Shown here: in pieces, positions 1 to 10,601 of the stretch
How the letters are laid out: the number at the start of each line of letters is the position of its first letter
Numbering within the stretch: the first letter of the stretch is position 1
Source of the DNA: Setaria digitata
Lineage: Eukaryota; Nematoda; Chromadorea; Rhabditida; Setariidae
Reading direction: 5' to 3'
Assembly (NCBI GenBank): GCA_003640385.1
Contig: RCAB01000268.1
Span: 23,600 to 87,599, forward strand
Length of the DNA: 64,000 bases
Program-made: the position numbers and the translations under genes
The notes under the pieces: generated by a model
The model's input: the letters and a program-made list of their open reading frames with translations, nothing else
The model's database searches: none
What the model was told of the DNA's origin: nothing

Positions 1-2106
1 CTCTCCTTTTTTTTTCCGGTTGATTAATTAATTTTAACGAAATTTTAGAAATGAAAGCACTGTACTGTACTTTGTAAGAGAATCAAAACAAGAAACAAAA
101 TGGAAAAAAAAAAAAACGAATTTAAAATATACTAATCAATGAAAATGATTGTTTAATTTTTTTAAAAGAAAAAAAAGGGAAAATTTAAAATCATTCATTA
201 CTTTTTGTATCATTGAATAAAATCCCGAAATAACAATGTATAATATAGCAATTTTCCTATCAATTAAATTTCTGCAATACTTTCCACCTGCAATTTTCTT
301 CCCTGTCTCTAATTGTTTTCTGTAATTAATTTACCATTTGTAATTAAATAATTTCTGTTAAATATTTCTGGTACAATAGGAAGAAATTTTTACATTAGTA
401 AAAGGCATCGATGATAAAAGTAATGTGAAATATAAACTAATCCTTACTTTTAGAGATGTAATTAATTAATTCTTCCCAGCCATATAATTAAGTAATTATA
501 TCATTTAATAGAGAACACTGAAATAAATTTTCATCTTGCAACTGTTCATATCTCTTCCTTTATAATGTTTTTTTTTTTTTTCATTTGGTCTTAGAAAAAG
601 TAAATAATTAAAAATTTTACTAGTTATATAAGAAAAAACGATGCTTATTATTTTTCCCGAATATTTCACAAGAATAAATTTGATAAAGATATTGAAAGTA
701 AATTTCTAATTATTTAAATTTTAAATTATTCTGAAATAATTACTAAACGAAAAGAGCATTACTGAAGAATTAATTTTAAAGATTTTATTTTTATTTCCCG
801 TAAATAACGAAGGAAAAAAAAAAGATGAAAATTTGAGCGTTCTATTTATTTTCAAATTATTGCAAGACTGAATTGAGCAATAAATAAAATAGCGAACTGA
901 AAAGAAAGTTTTCCGTTTTTTTTTTTTTTTTTTCTCTCTCTCTCTCTCTTCTTTTTCTTTTTTGTCGAAAGAGAACAGAAAAAAAAGAAAAAAGAGAGGA
1001 GGAAGAGGAGAAGCAATTAAATGCTCTCGAGGAAGAGAAGTGAAATTAACAGAACAGGTTATGGAATTTTAATTAGTACTTTAGGCAAACATTTAATACA
1101 CCAATAAATTTTATTTACCAACTCGAAAGTATGCATCATGGAAAGTTCAATAATATTAATGAGTCATTCAGTTACTTCAATTAAAACAATTTTAAATGCG
1201 AATATTTTTCAATATAAATGAAGTTGAAGGCAGAGAAATTCAAATGCAGCAATTGTAATTTGTTAATTTGTTTATTTTAAATTTATTCTTTTATTATTTG
1301 CACATTTGTATTACAGATGATGATGATGGCGTATTATTATTTATTAAGTACTTTTTTTCTTTTTTGATGTAATTAGAGGAAAGGAATTAACATTAGGAAG
1401 TTTATCGAGAATGACTTAAGAAGTTTATCGAGAATGACTTAAGGAGACATAAATGTAAAAATCTATTGAATTAAGTAATTAAGTAAATGAGGTGATCATC
1501 GAGGATGACTAAAACGAATTCTAGGAAATCAAAAGTGAAAAATTTATGAATCGCTGATCTCTTCTGCCGAGTGTATTTTATAATTATCATTAGCTTTATA
1601 ATACAACTAATTAAACTTATAATTAAAAAATAATATAACTTGTAAAGAGATTTACAACTCTAATACAGTCAATAATTTTACTTTTTTCATAGCACAAAAG
1701 TAGAATTTTACGAAAAAAAAATAAAGCGTTATNAATTTTAGTAGAATTTTACGAAAAAAAAATAAAGCGTTATTTCAACTAGACACTAGTAAATGATGAT
1801 TCATCGTTTTTAAATTTTCAAATAACAAATGAAATATATCACAAATTTAATAACTCTTACAAAGCCTATGCAGTAGACTTTTACCCCAAAAAATTATTTT
1901 GTAAACGATATTTATGTCAGCAACATCGATGAAAATCTATCTTCGTTTCTCTTTTCCCTTGTCCTCTCTCTCTCTCTCTCTCTTCGTTTCTCTCTCCCTG
2001 CTACTCATCTTTTCTCATAAGTTCAATATTATGAAAAAAAAATTTTGAAAAAGAAAAGATTATGTTTAATTTCTCTCGTTACTTTTATAGTGTTGACAGT
2101 TGGAAG
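1..2106. other. Non-coding AT-rich stretch
   Basis: No coding exon could be supported here. The stretch holds poly-A/T runs, CT microsatellites near 938-950 and 1966-1985, a 25-bp tandem duplication at about 1391-1441, and a 34-bp direct duplication around a single N (1699-1732 and 1740-1773). It is probably intergenic sequence plus the promoter of the gene that starts at 2107. Confidence 0.6.
1699..1773. repeat. Direct 34-bp duplication flanking a single N
   Basis: The same 34 bp lie at 1699-1732 and 1740-1773, separated by one N (1733) and a few bases. The same arrangement recurs at the other N positions, so this is most likely two contig ends that overlap but were not merged. Confidence 0.7.
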
Positions 2107-3704
2107 ATGGTTGCATACGAACGTTTGCATCAGTCATTTACTTTGAACAAATTCGAAGTATTTTTTCATTTCACATCTTTTCGTCCTTTCTTTTTCATCC
2201 TTTGAAAGAAACATTTTGAAAAATTAAGAAAAAAACAAAAAACAAAAACAAAAAACAGAAAAAAAAAACAAGGAAAGTTTGATAGTGGCACATTTTTATA
2301 CTATAAATTATTATAATGAATCAAAGCAAACCTCATTCTTATGCTGTAAATTACGATTTAAAAAAAAAAATCAATCAATCAATAGAAATAAGTTTAGGAT
2401 GGATAAAAATTTTGAATTTTTTCTTTTATTTTTTTTCAACTTTTGGATAAATTTAAGAGCGCTAATACATCTAATTGCTCGTTAAGCTGTAGAACTCAGA
2501 TAATGTGAAGAATTAGATTTAGCTTTTGCTTAAATCATATTGGAAATGATAGATAACCAAGCAAAGTACTTTTTTTTTTCTCTCTTTGCAATGGATGGTT
2601 GATCTCATTTGTTTAATGAAAACATTCGAAACACTAACTTTAGTAACAAATAAATTTTTTTTTTTTACGGAAGAATTTTTGGTAAATTTGTTGAAATTAA
2701 TGATGGAATTTTTGTGATTATTAGATATTGCTAAAATTGATTGAAGTGAATGCAGTATGTTTCATTTGTGATAAGCTATAGTGTTAATTTGATGGCATAT
2801 TTGATATAAATAAATAATGAAGTATGATTGTTTAAATTATTTCATTTTACTTATCCATTAATTAAATTATTGACGAATTTTTGTCATAGAAAATCATATT
2901 TTAATTAAGAAAATGCAAAAATGTAATATTACTAATTACATTTATAGTTGCGATCATTTTCAAATGTTGCTTGAAAAGTGTAAATGCTTTCATTTAAGAT
3001 ATGCTTTAATTTAATTTGTAATTATAATTTAAAATAATTGTAATCATAGCTGCTCACTACGATATTGTCGGACTGATTAATTATCTGAACTGACCATTCC
3101 TGAACTGATTAATTAGTTCAAGTCGATCATTTCCGAGTTGATTAATTAGTCCAAAGTGATCATTTCCCAATGTAATTAAGTCTCTTTCGTTTAGTTTAGT
3201 CTTAAAATTTTCTTCATAACTTGCTAACTTTTACTTTACAGCTTATTGCCATAATTAGCAGCATCTTACTATACATATTTGGCTTCCTACTGGTCGTGTC
3301 AACAGTTATACTTGATTATGTAAGGACTGTTTCATCCAGAAATATAACTTCTGTTCTTACTTATTACGTCATACGTCACTTACTTCTCAATGTACGTGAA
3401 CTTGTTTGGCGTTGCTACTACTTTTAATGCTTCATTACAAGATATGAAACAACAAATTAGCTCCTGATTAATTATTTTACTCTATTATTCAGTGACTCGT
3501 TTAAATTTCATTTTAAATTATTGAATTCAAAAATTGTTCCGTCAGATGACATATCGTTGGGAAAGACGTCGAGCCATTCAAATGCAAGATGAAATGATGC
3601 TACCACCACGTTGTAAGCAAAAAGCTGAAGAATTAGGCTGTAGTCCGATGGACTGGAAGGATTATTTTGCTCGTGATGAACCGTTCATCGATGCCGACTA
3701 TTAA
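2107..3704 (+). CDS. Small single-pass membrane protein (95 aa, unknown family)
   Basis: Three exons in phase: 2107-2157, 3242-3319 and 3546-3704 (TAA). All joins are phase 0 with GT/AG sites. The product is 95 aa: a 17-residue N-terminus, a strongly hydrophobic helix at about residues 18-40 (IAIISSILLYIFGFLLV), then a basic stretch (YRWERRRA) and an acidic C-terminal half with two Cys. The basic residues right after the helix would place the C-terminus in the cytosol by the positive-inside rule (inference). Exons 2 and 3 are well supported. Exon 1 was chosen because its ATG, phase and GAA|gtattt donor fit, but the 1.08-kb intron leaves room for another first exon. I do not recognise the family. 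The gene stands alone; the next gene starts 3 kb downstream. Confidence 0.65.
3073..3167. repeat. Degenerate tandem repeat, about 35-bp unit
   Basis: About three imperfect copies of a unit built on CTGATTAATTA followed by a gatcatttcc-like segment. It lies inside the first intron of the 95-aa membrane protein gene. Confidence 0.55.
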
Positions 3705-4402
3705 TTAGATGTTAATTAATTGAGAATTTTCAATTTTGGAATTGGATAAATTTTAAAAAATTTTCAATCTTTCATTCATTGTCATTGTCATCAGAAAATG
3801 AAAATGCTTTAAAAGGAAAGCAAAGAAAAGATAAAAATTATTGCTAATTTAAATATTCGATAAAAAAAAAAAAAGATGAAAAATGACAGTAAATGTTATT
3901 TAACTGTCGTCAAACCATTGAAACTTTTGAAATTTACATGTTGAAAAATTCTCTTTCATCTTGAAATTATCAATTCGGTGACTATTTCGTGATTGGTTAG
4001 CTTGATGAATTAGTTATCATACTTTTACAATGAGATAGATATTAATTAATCCTACATAGCAATTATGTAATTAGTTCCTGAAGAATTTGAATAGAAACTA
4101 TTTTTTTTTCTTTTTTTTTTTTTCAAGCTATTCTTAATACAATATTAATCTAATTAATTTTTGTCATTCATAGAAAAAGTAGCGAAATTTGTTGGATGAG
4201 ACTGTTTGTTAAATAATCCTTTTTACCGTTATGACACACGTAACTTACGTGAACTGTCAATATTTGTATAAATATCCCATGACTAATATAAACTAAATGA
4301 TAATTATGGTAGTTTTATGCGAAGATACATGTATATAGGTAACAAAAAACAATGGAAATTAGCTCATTTTTTTTTATTGTTCTAACAATTTACACGTTAT
4401 GC

Positions 4403-4423
4403 CACGTGAAAAAAATTCACGTG
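4403..4423. promoter_or_regulatory. Perfect inverted pair of CACGTGAA boxes
   Basis: CACGTGAA, five A, TTCACGTG: the two 8-bp arms are exact reverse complements, and each contains the CACGTG E-box recognised by bHLH factors. A half-related ACGTGAA occurs about 170 bp upstream. It sits 2.3 kb from the next start, so a regulatory role is conjecture. Confidence 0.3.
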
Positions 4424-6213
4424 AAACGACAATTCACGGAGGAAGTTGCTAAAGGCAGTTAAGTATATTCAGGGAAGATTAAGTTTGACAAGTAAAATTA
4501 CTTGAAGATAGCATAGCTATTTAAATTAATTTAGCAGGACAAGAATAATCCAACTTTTTGCCAACTTTATGCAACTATTCCTCTCTCCCTCCCTCCCTCT
4601 CTTTCTTTCTCTCTCTCTCTCTTTTACTCCTATCAACCCCTTTGCAGCTATCTTTCCCATATTCGCTATCAGTATTACTATAATCAGCTAATCACTATTG
4701 TGATATCATTCTAATAATTGTATGTAAAATTTACAAGATGTTTAATTAAGTTTAACAAGAAGTAAACTGAGTAAATTAGTGAGACTTTTCACATTTAATA
4801 TCGAAACTTTAATTTCAATAATTCAAAACAAACTATGATGGTATGTTTCCTGTAATATAGTAATTAATTAATTGAATAACTGAGACAAGCAGAACATTGT
4901 TTGGATATATTCCATACTAATTTTAAAAATGAATACATAAAATTCTTCCATATTTGTAAGTTGCAAAAATATGCTCCCAAATTCATTGTCTAATGAAACA
5001 AAAAGAATCGTTCTAAAAGATCACAATATAATTACTATAATTGCTCGAGTGCTATAGAGAGTTAATGAATAGTCTGTAATTTATCAACTGATAATTAACT
5101 TTATCACCGTTTGTTTGGTATCTTATAGTGATATGATAAGAGTTACAATATAAATTTGGTGCAAACGAAATGATACTGTATATCAGTTAAATTTTCCCGT
5201 TTGTTTTTTTTTTAATTATATCAAATTTATCCGAATTTGTAATTGTAATCCTTTTCTGAAATTTCAAATCATTCGATAACCATTTGACCTTCAAATAATA
5301 CATCAATAAAACAATTCATTATTTTCTATTTGATCACTGATTGTCTTGCAAATACTTTTTCTACTCCTTTTACGATTTTAATTTTTACTATCATTTTCTG
5401 TAATCGTTTACCAAATTCATTTCTTTCTTTCTTTTTCCTTTTTTTTTTATTACTTTATTCTTCTCTTTTCTTATTTCAAATGACAGGATAAAAGAGATTT
5501 AAAAAGATAAAAAGAAGAAAGAAAAGAAACAGAGTCAGTATTTATTTGTAAGGTTAGATTATATACAACTTGATGATTGATTTTGAGTGATAAGAACGAA
5601 GGAAAAAATTTCTTTGAGATCAATTTGAGACAGCATTAACTATTTGCTTTATCAGCAAAGATCTACTGATAACAAATGGTTTGTTTTTTTGTTTGCAAAA
5701 AATAAAAATAAAAAGTCTATGAAGAAGTTAGCAGGTTGAAAAAAGCCAATTTCTTCTTTTTAATTTTTTTTCCCCTTTTTGATGGAACTAACAGTTGGAA
5801 CTAATGGAATGATGATCAGTCAAGTTATCTTTTCCATCTTAATTTCATTCTCTTTTGAGCTTTTTCAATCTAATCAATCACAATGAATAATTAATATTTT
5901 TAGAAATGAGCTGAATAAAATGAACAAATATATTTTTGTTATCAATTCAGTTATATTCTCTTGATTGTATAATTTTCAGTCATCTGTTAAGCAAATATTT
6001 ACTCAAATAATGTAAATCAGAAATGGTAATACTGTAGGCGAGTACCGTAATCAGCCGCTTAATGAAAGATTCTAACTTTTTTGTTTTCATTTCAATTTAA
6101 GTTTTTTCAATCGAAATGTTATATTATTTAACTGAACTTATATCCCATTCATATGTGTTTCATTGCTAATAGTGAAAATCGNGAAAGTGAAAATCGCCAA
6201 TCAAAAAAGTGAA

Positions 6214-6326
6214 AGTGAAAATCGCCAATCATTTTAAATTTTACTTATCAGTTAGTAACTTAAATTGNTAATAGTGAAAATCGCCAATCATTTTAAATTT
6301 TACTTATCAGTTAGTAACTTAAATTG
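6214..6326. repeat. Direct 54-bp duplication flanking a single N
   Basis: 54 bp are repeated at 6214-6267 and 6273-6326 around the N at 6268. Another N at 6182 has a shorter copy of the same sequence beside it. The likely cause is unmerged contig overlap, possibly helped by a genuine short repeat. Confidence 0.65.
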
Positions 6327-6747
6327 CTTACTTATCAGTTATCTAATTTTTAATTTAAACTATTACTTATCAGTTAGTAATCCCAGTCCTCAATTATCTT
6401 CTTCATTCCTATTCACTTTTGTTATTTAGTATTACGAGATATTATCACAAGTGATAATGATACTGATAACTTTACAGTGATTGCAGAGTTTTCTGACAGA
6501 AAAGCATCATCAGTTCAGTGCAATTAATATAAAAATGCTTTCTGAATTACTCTGAAATTTTCTTTCAAATACTTTTTCTTCTTTCTTTTTGTAACTTGCT
6601 ACTGTAATTTTGCTTCCGATCATATACGATACTCATTTGTGAATGATTTTATTATTTTGTCGTTTAATTTTAACTCTTCAAATGTGCTGATATTTTGTTG
6701 TTCGTTTTTTTTCCTGAAACTAATATTTATGCTAATTAAATGAACAG

Positions 6748-7583
6748 ATGAAAGCTGTATTGCTACTGTTTGCAACAGTAATTGGTGTTGGGGTCGGGAT
6801 TCGACTACAAGCAGTACGAGCTAAAGGTCAACTGAAATGTGGTGATAAGCCAGCAGCAGATGTTAAAGTGAAGCTATGGGATGAAGATGATGGTTAAAAT
6901 ATTTCTTTAAATTTACCCCTAACATATTGGTGTAATTTTAAAAATTATCACTATTATAGGATTTGATGATGATAAATTATCAATGCACTAAAATTTAGGA
7001 ATAGTTTGGCAAATGATTTTTATTTATTTATTTTTTGATACAATAAATTGGCCGTTTTTTTTTCGGAATTTTATTGATTTTAATTGAAATGAAAAATCAG
7101 TAAATTTTAGGACCGGATCCGGATGATGTATTGGATGAAGGAGAAACAGATCGGAATGGTAATTTTGATTTAGAAGGTAGTACTCGAGAAATGACAAGCA
7201 TTGATCCAGTACTCAAGATTTATCATGATTGTGATGATGGTATCAAAGTGAGTCTCTTTTCGTTATCGTGCTGATAATAATTATCTTCATGTGGCAATGA
7301 AAAGATTTGATTTATTAATTTCAGCTTGAAACAAAAAAATTAAATTCAATTATTGTCTCATTTAGCGAATAACTTTTAACCACTCTAAGATTAAACTAAA
7401 TTCTTTGAATAATTCCATTGATTTAATTAGTTCACATTTAAATTTCAGCCTGGCAAAAGAAAAGTTAAGCTGCGTATTCCATCTCAATACATTCATGGTG
7501 GTTCTAAAGCCAAGAAAGCTTTTGATGTTGGTGTGCTAAATTTGGAAACGATATTCCCGAAAGAAGAACGCGACCTATTATAA
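6748..7583 (+). CDS. Transthyretin-like family secreted protein (TTL copy 1)
   Basis: Exons 6748-6892, 7111-7247 and 7449-7583 (TAA) give 138 aa. The N-terminus is a signal peptide (MKAVLLLFATVIGVGVG). It is followed by the nematode transthyretin-like fold: an AKGQLKCG first strand, VKLWDEDDGPDPDD, GNFDLEG, DPVLKIYHDCDDG and a LNLETIFP C-terminal segment. The two Cys (LKC and HDC) are the pair expected to form the family disulfide. The family (TTR-like, related to C. elegans ttr genes) is secreted; TTR-52 bridges apoptotic cells, but most members have no known ligand. The start follows an aacag acceptor directly, which fits spliced-leader addition. A polyadenylation signal AATAAA lies at 7709-7714. 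The paralogue sits 1.7 kb downstream on the same strand. Confidence 0.93.
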
Positions 7584-8110
7584 GTTTACGCTGAAAATAC
7601 ATAATCATAATTATAGACAAATTTCGTGATAAATTTAATTAATTGTGAAAGTTATAATTAAGTGGAGATTTTAATTAAGCTGAAATGATTTATGAATTAT
7701 TTGAGCAGAATAAATATTAATTTCACGTGGTTTCGTTTCATATTCAGTGGTCTGAAAGACTTCTGTATTTGATTCTTCTTTTTTTTTTTTCTGTAATTTA
7801 AACTAATTTAGTATTTACTTTAAAAATTAGAAACTTTCATTTTCCAAACTATGCTCCTTCCTTTTTTTTTTTTCTCTCTCTCTCTCTCTCTTAACATAAT
7901 TAGTTTAGAAGAGAAATTAATTGCAATCTGCAAATGTAAGTGCATAATTTATTACTTATTATCTAATATTTCATTATAACAATATAATGAAATGAAAGGT
8001 TTTGTGACTTTGCAAGACGAAATTCTTTTATGATTGCCTAAATTGTAATCAAAAAGTTTTTTGTCAAAAAATATCAATTATTAATAGTAAGGGTAATCAA
8101 TTATTAATAG

Positions 8111-8922
8111 TAAGAGTACTAAGGCTTCTTTTTTTATTTATGGTTCCTGAAAGGGTTTAATATTATTTTATTTACTGTCTTCTTTCCTCACTTATTTTAC
8201 TTTTTTTGTTCAAAAAATAAAAATTCAAAAATTTTTCTCTTTCAAATACTTTTGTTTTTAAAATCTTCTTTATCTAATAATTCATTTTGTCCTCAGCAAA
8301 AAAAAAAAAAAAATTGAATCAACAAAAAGAATATCAACAAACTTTCACTCATTTACTTTAGCATTATTTTGATAAGTTGTTGCTAAGTTCCACTGCTAGT
8401 GGTTGTTTATTTTGAATTATTTTCATTTAAAAAAAAAAAAATCTATCAAATTTTTCCAATAAAATCTGAAATAATTCGACATATTATTTTCTCCTAATAA
8501 TTTCTCATCCAATTCTGTATGCTTTATCACAAAGTAAGTTTATAAATTAAACAATAATTAATTAAAAAATTAAAATGCATGAATTTGCCATTGATCAGAA
8601 CAGCATTTCAATCTTATTTATAATTAACTCCATCTTCTTTCCTCTCTTGCATTTTTAAAATTTTACGAAAGAAAGAATTTCGTCTAAGAAAGATTTAAAT
8701 TAAAATTAATTATTAGTGTTTGATAATTTGTCTAAAATACAATTTTTCTTCCTATGCGTAACTTACTGTAATTAAATTGAATCTATTAATTAAAATATTC
8801 CTAATTGTTAAATTCTAAGAGTACTAAGGCTTCTTTTTTTATTTATGGTTCCTGAAAGGGTTTAATATTATTTTATTTACTGTCTTCTTTCCTCACTTAT
8901 TTTACTTTTTTTGTTCAAAAAA
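8111..8922. repeat. 107-bp direct duplication, copies 8111-8217 and 8816-8922
   Basis: The two copies read identically from TAAGAGTACTAAGGC through TTTTTTTGTTCAAAAAA. About 600 bp of different sequence separate them, so this is not the N-gap artefact seen elsewhere. A 23-bp tandem copy (ending AATAGTAAG) abuts the left copy. Confidence 0.7.
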
Positions 8923-9151
8923 AAAAAGAAAAAACTGTTTCCTATTTAGTCTTAAATTCATCGGACGAATTACATTAATTAGTGAATTAATTGGTCTAAC
9001 TTTTACCAATTAATTTTACTAATTCTTTTACTAACTCAAAAGCTTTAAGAATTCCTTCATAACTTTGGCTTATAATCTAATATGTACCATATTTGGATAA
9101 TATATAAATAAGCTTCTAGCAGTGGGATCATATTTACAAGGATTCACGGAC

Positions 9152-9266
9152 ATTTCGGCTACCCAATATCCTTTCCACTGTGGATAATTCGGCTACTAAA
9201 ACACTAACTTCAATGTAAGATGATTCGGCTACTCAATATCCCTTTCACTGCGGAAAATTCGGCTAT
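9152..9266. repeat. TTCGGCTA-containing degenerate repeat cluster
   Basis: Four occurrences of TTCGGCTA, with CAATATCC, TTTCACTG and a following GGAAAATTCGGCTA-like segment repeated in the same order. It ends about 45 bp before the start of TTL copy 2, so it lies in the promoter or outron of that gene. Its local GC is higher than the surroundings. Confidence 0.6.
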
Positions 9267-9310
9267 TTAGCATAGTTTTTCGAATGTTCAAAAAGATAAA
9301 GTATTTCAGG

Positions 9311-10601
9311 ATGCATTTTTATTTACTATTTTTTCTGCTTGGCGTTGCAACATTTTCATTAGCTGTAAGACAGCAAGCTGTTTCAGTTAAAGGTAAGTTA
9401 CTATGCGGCAATTCACCTGCACGGAATGTCCGAGTAAAACTTTGGGAAGAAGATAGCGGTAAGTGTTCGTTTTTTTTTTTTGGATTTTTTGACTTTGAAA
9501 AAATGATAGTTTTGGAAATTAGTGGCTCATCCTCAGTTCTGTAGACATTTGGTTGTCCAGAAGTATGGGAATTTAGGACTCAATCTTATGGACAATTTTA
9601 GGGCCTGATCCGGATGATCTCTTGGCTCAAGGATATACTGATGAACAGGGCTTATTTAATCTACATGGCGATACTTCTGAATTAACTGGAATTGATCCAG
9701 TATTAAAAGTATATCACGATTGCGATGATGGACTGAAAGTTGTCACTTTCTTTTCTTTTTTTTTTTTCTTGAGTTAAATTTCAATTTTTAGCTGAAATTT
9801 ATAGCATAATATGATCATTTAGTAAAATTTTTCAGCTATATGATATTTATGAGAAAGGAATATATTATAATAATAAGGAATATCACCTTAGCTAGTTAGA
9901 ACAATCTTAAGAGCCCTTTCCTTCTTCCCATTTATCCTAGAAATAACAAGTGTCTAAGCATTTTCAGCCAGGACAGCGAAAAGTAAAATTCAAGATTCCA
10001 TCCAGCTATGTCACTGAAGGAAAAGTTGCTAAAAAAATATTTGATATTGGTGTCCTGAATCTGGAAACAATATTTCCGGTTTGATTTCAACCCTTTCGGA
10101 TGACATGAATTTTTGACAAATACAATAGTCGTTGCATTTATTTGCTGCAATTAATAACCAACCGTATTACAATATCATGCAAATTTTGGCTTAACATTTA
10201 AATTAAATCAGGCTAAAATATAATAATACACCATATAAGGAATTATCAAAATTTTAAGCAAACTAATAAAGACTAAAAGTTTAATTTGTGTCAAATTACC
10301 TTTACAAATCTATCTGCGCTATCAACAATGATAACAAAAAAAAAAGGAAAGGAAATTAGATCAACTGTTTAACTAACTCTATTAATTATTGAATGTTTAA
10401 AGCACCTGTCCAATTAGTGTTTTTAGAATTAATAATATTGCGTGTAGAGCTATGAAAGTTATTAATGCACACTAATTACAATGTGTCATTTTAATGATAA
10501 AATAAATATCCAATTTAATCTCTTATTTTTTCTTATTTATTTATTTATTTTTTTGAAATTTTAACTTGCAGGATGAGGAACGTGAATTAATCCCATCATA
10601 A
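9311..10601 (+). CDS. Transthyretin-like family secreted protein (TTL copy 2)
   Basis: Exons 9311-9458, 9602-9738, 9968-10078 and 10572-10601 (TAA) give 141 aa. Start choice: a tttcag acceptor ends one base before this ATG, as expected for trans-splicing, so I prefer it to the in-frame ATG at 9284. Residues 1-18 form a signal peptide (MHFYLLFFLLGVATFSLA). The rest matches copy 1 segment by segment: KGKLLCG, VKLWEEDSGPDPDD, DPVLKVYHDCDDG, VGVLNLETIFP-type end, both Cys kept. The first two introns fall at the same codons as in copy 1. This copy has an extra 493-bp intron after ETIFP that copy 1 lacks, so an intron was gained or lost after duplication. The C-terminal tail (DEERELIPS) differs from copy 1 (KEERDLL). 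Confidence 0.92.

Larger units (their letters stand above)
3705..6747. other. Intergenic stretch without recognisable genes
   Basis: Both strands lack coding-like open frames. Contents: a CT microsatellite (about 4585-4622), an inverted CACGTGAA/TTCACGTG pair (4403-4423), two single N positions at 6182 and 6268 with duplicated flanks (6214-6267 and 6273-6326), and several copies of the short phrase acttatcagttagtaa just before the first transthyretin-like gene. Confidence 0.6.
7584..9310. other. Spacer between the two transthyretin-like genes
   Basis: No coding exon was seen. It contains the 3' end of TTL copy 1, a CT microsatellite (about 7874-7891), a 107-bp exact direct duplication (8111-8217 and 8816-8922), and a short TTCGGCTA-containing repeat cluster (9152-9266) just upstream of TTL copy 2. 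Confidence 0.6.

Noticed and set aside
9284..9310. Upstream in-frame ATG for TTL copy 2
   Set aside because: A tttcag acceptor lies between it and the next ATG, and the signal peptide begins cleanly at 9311.
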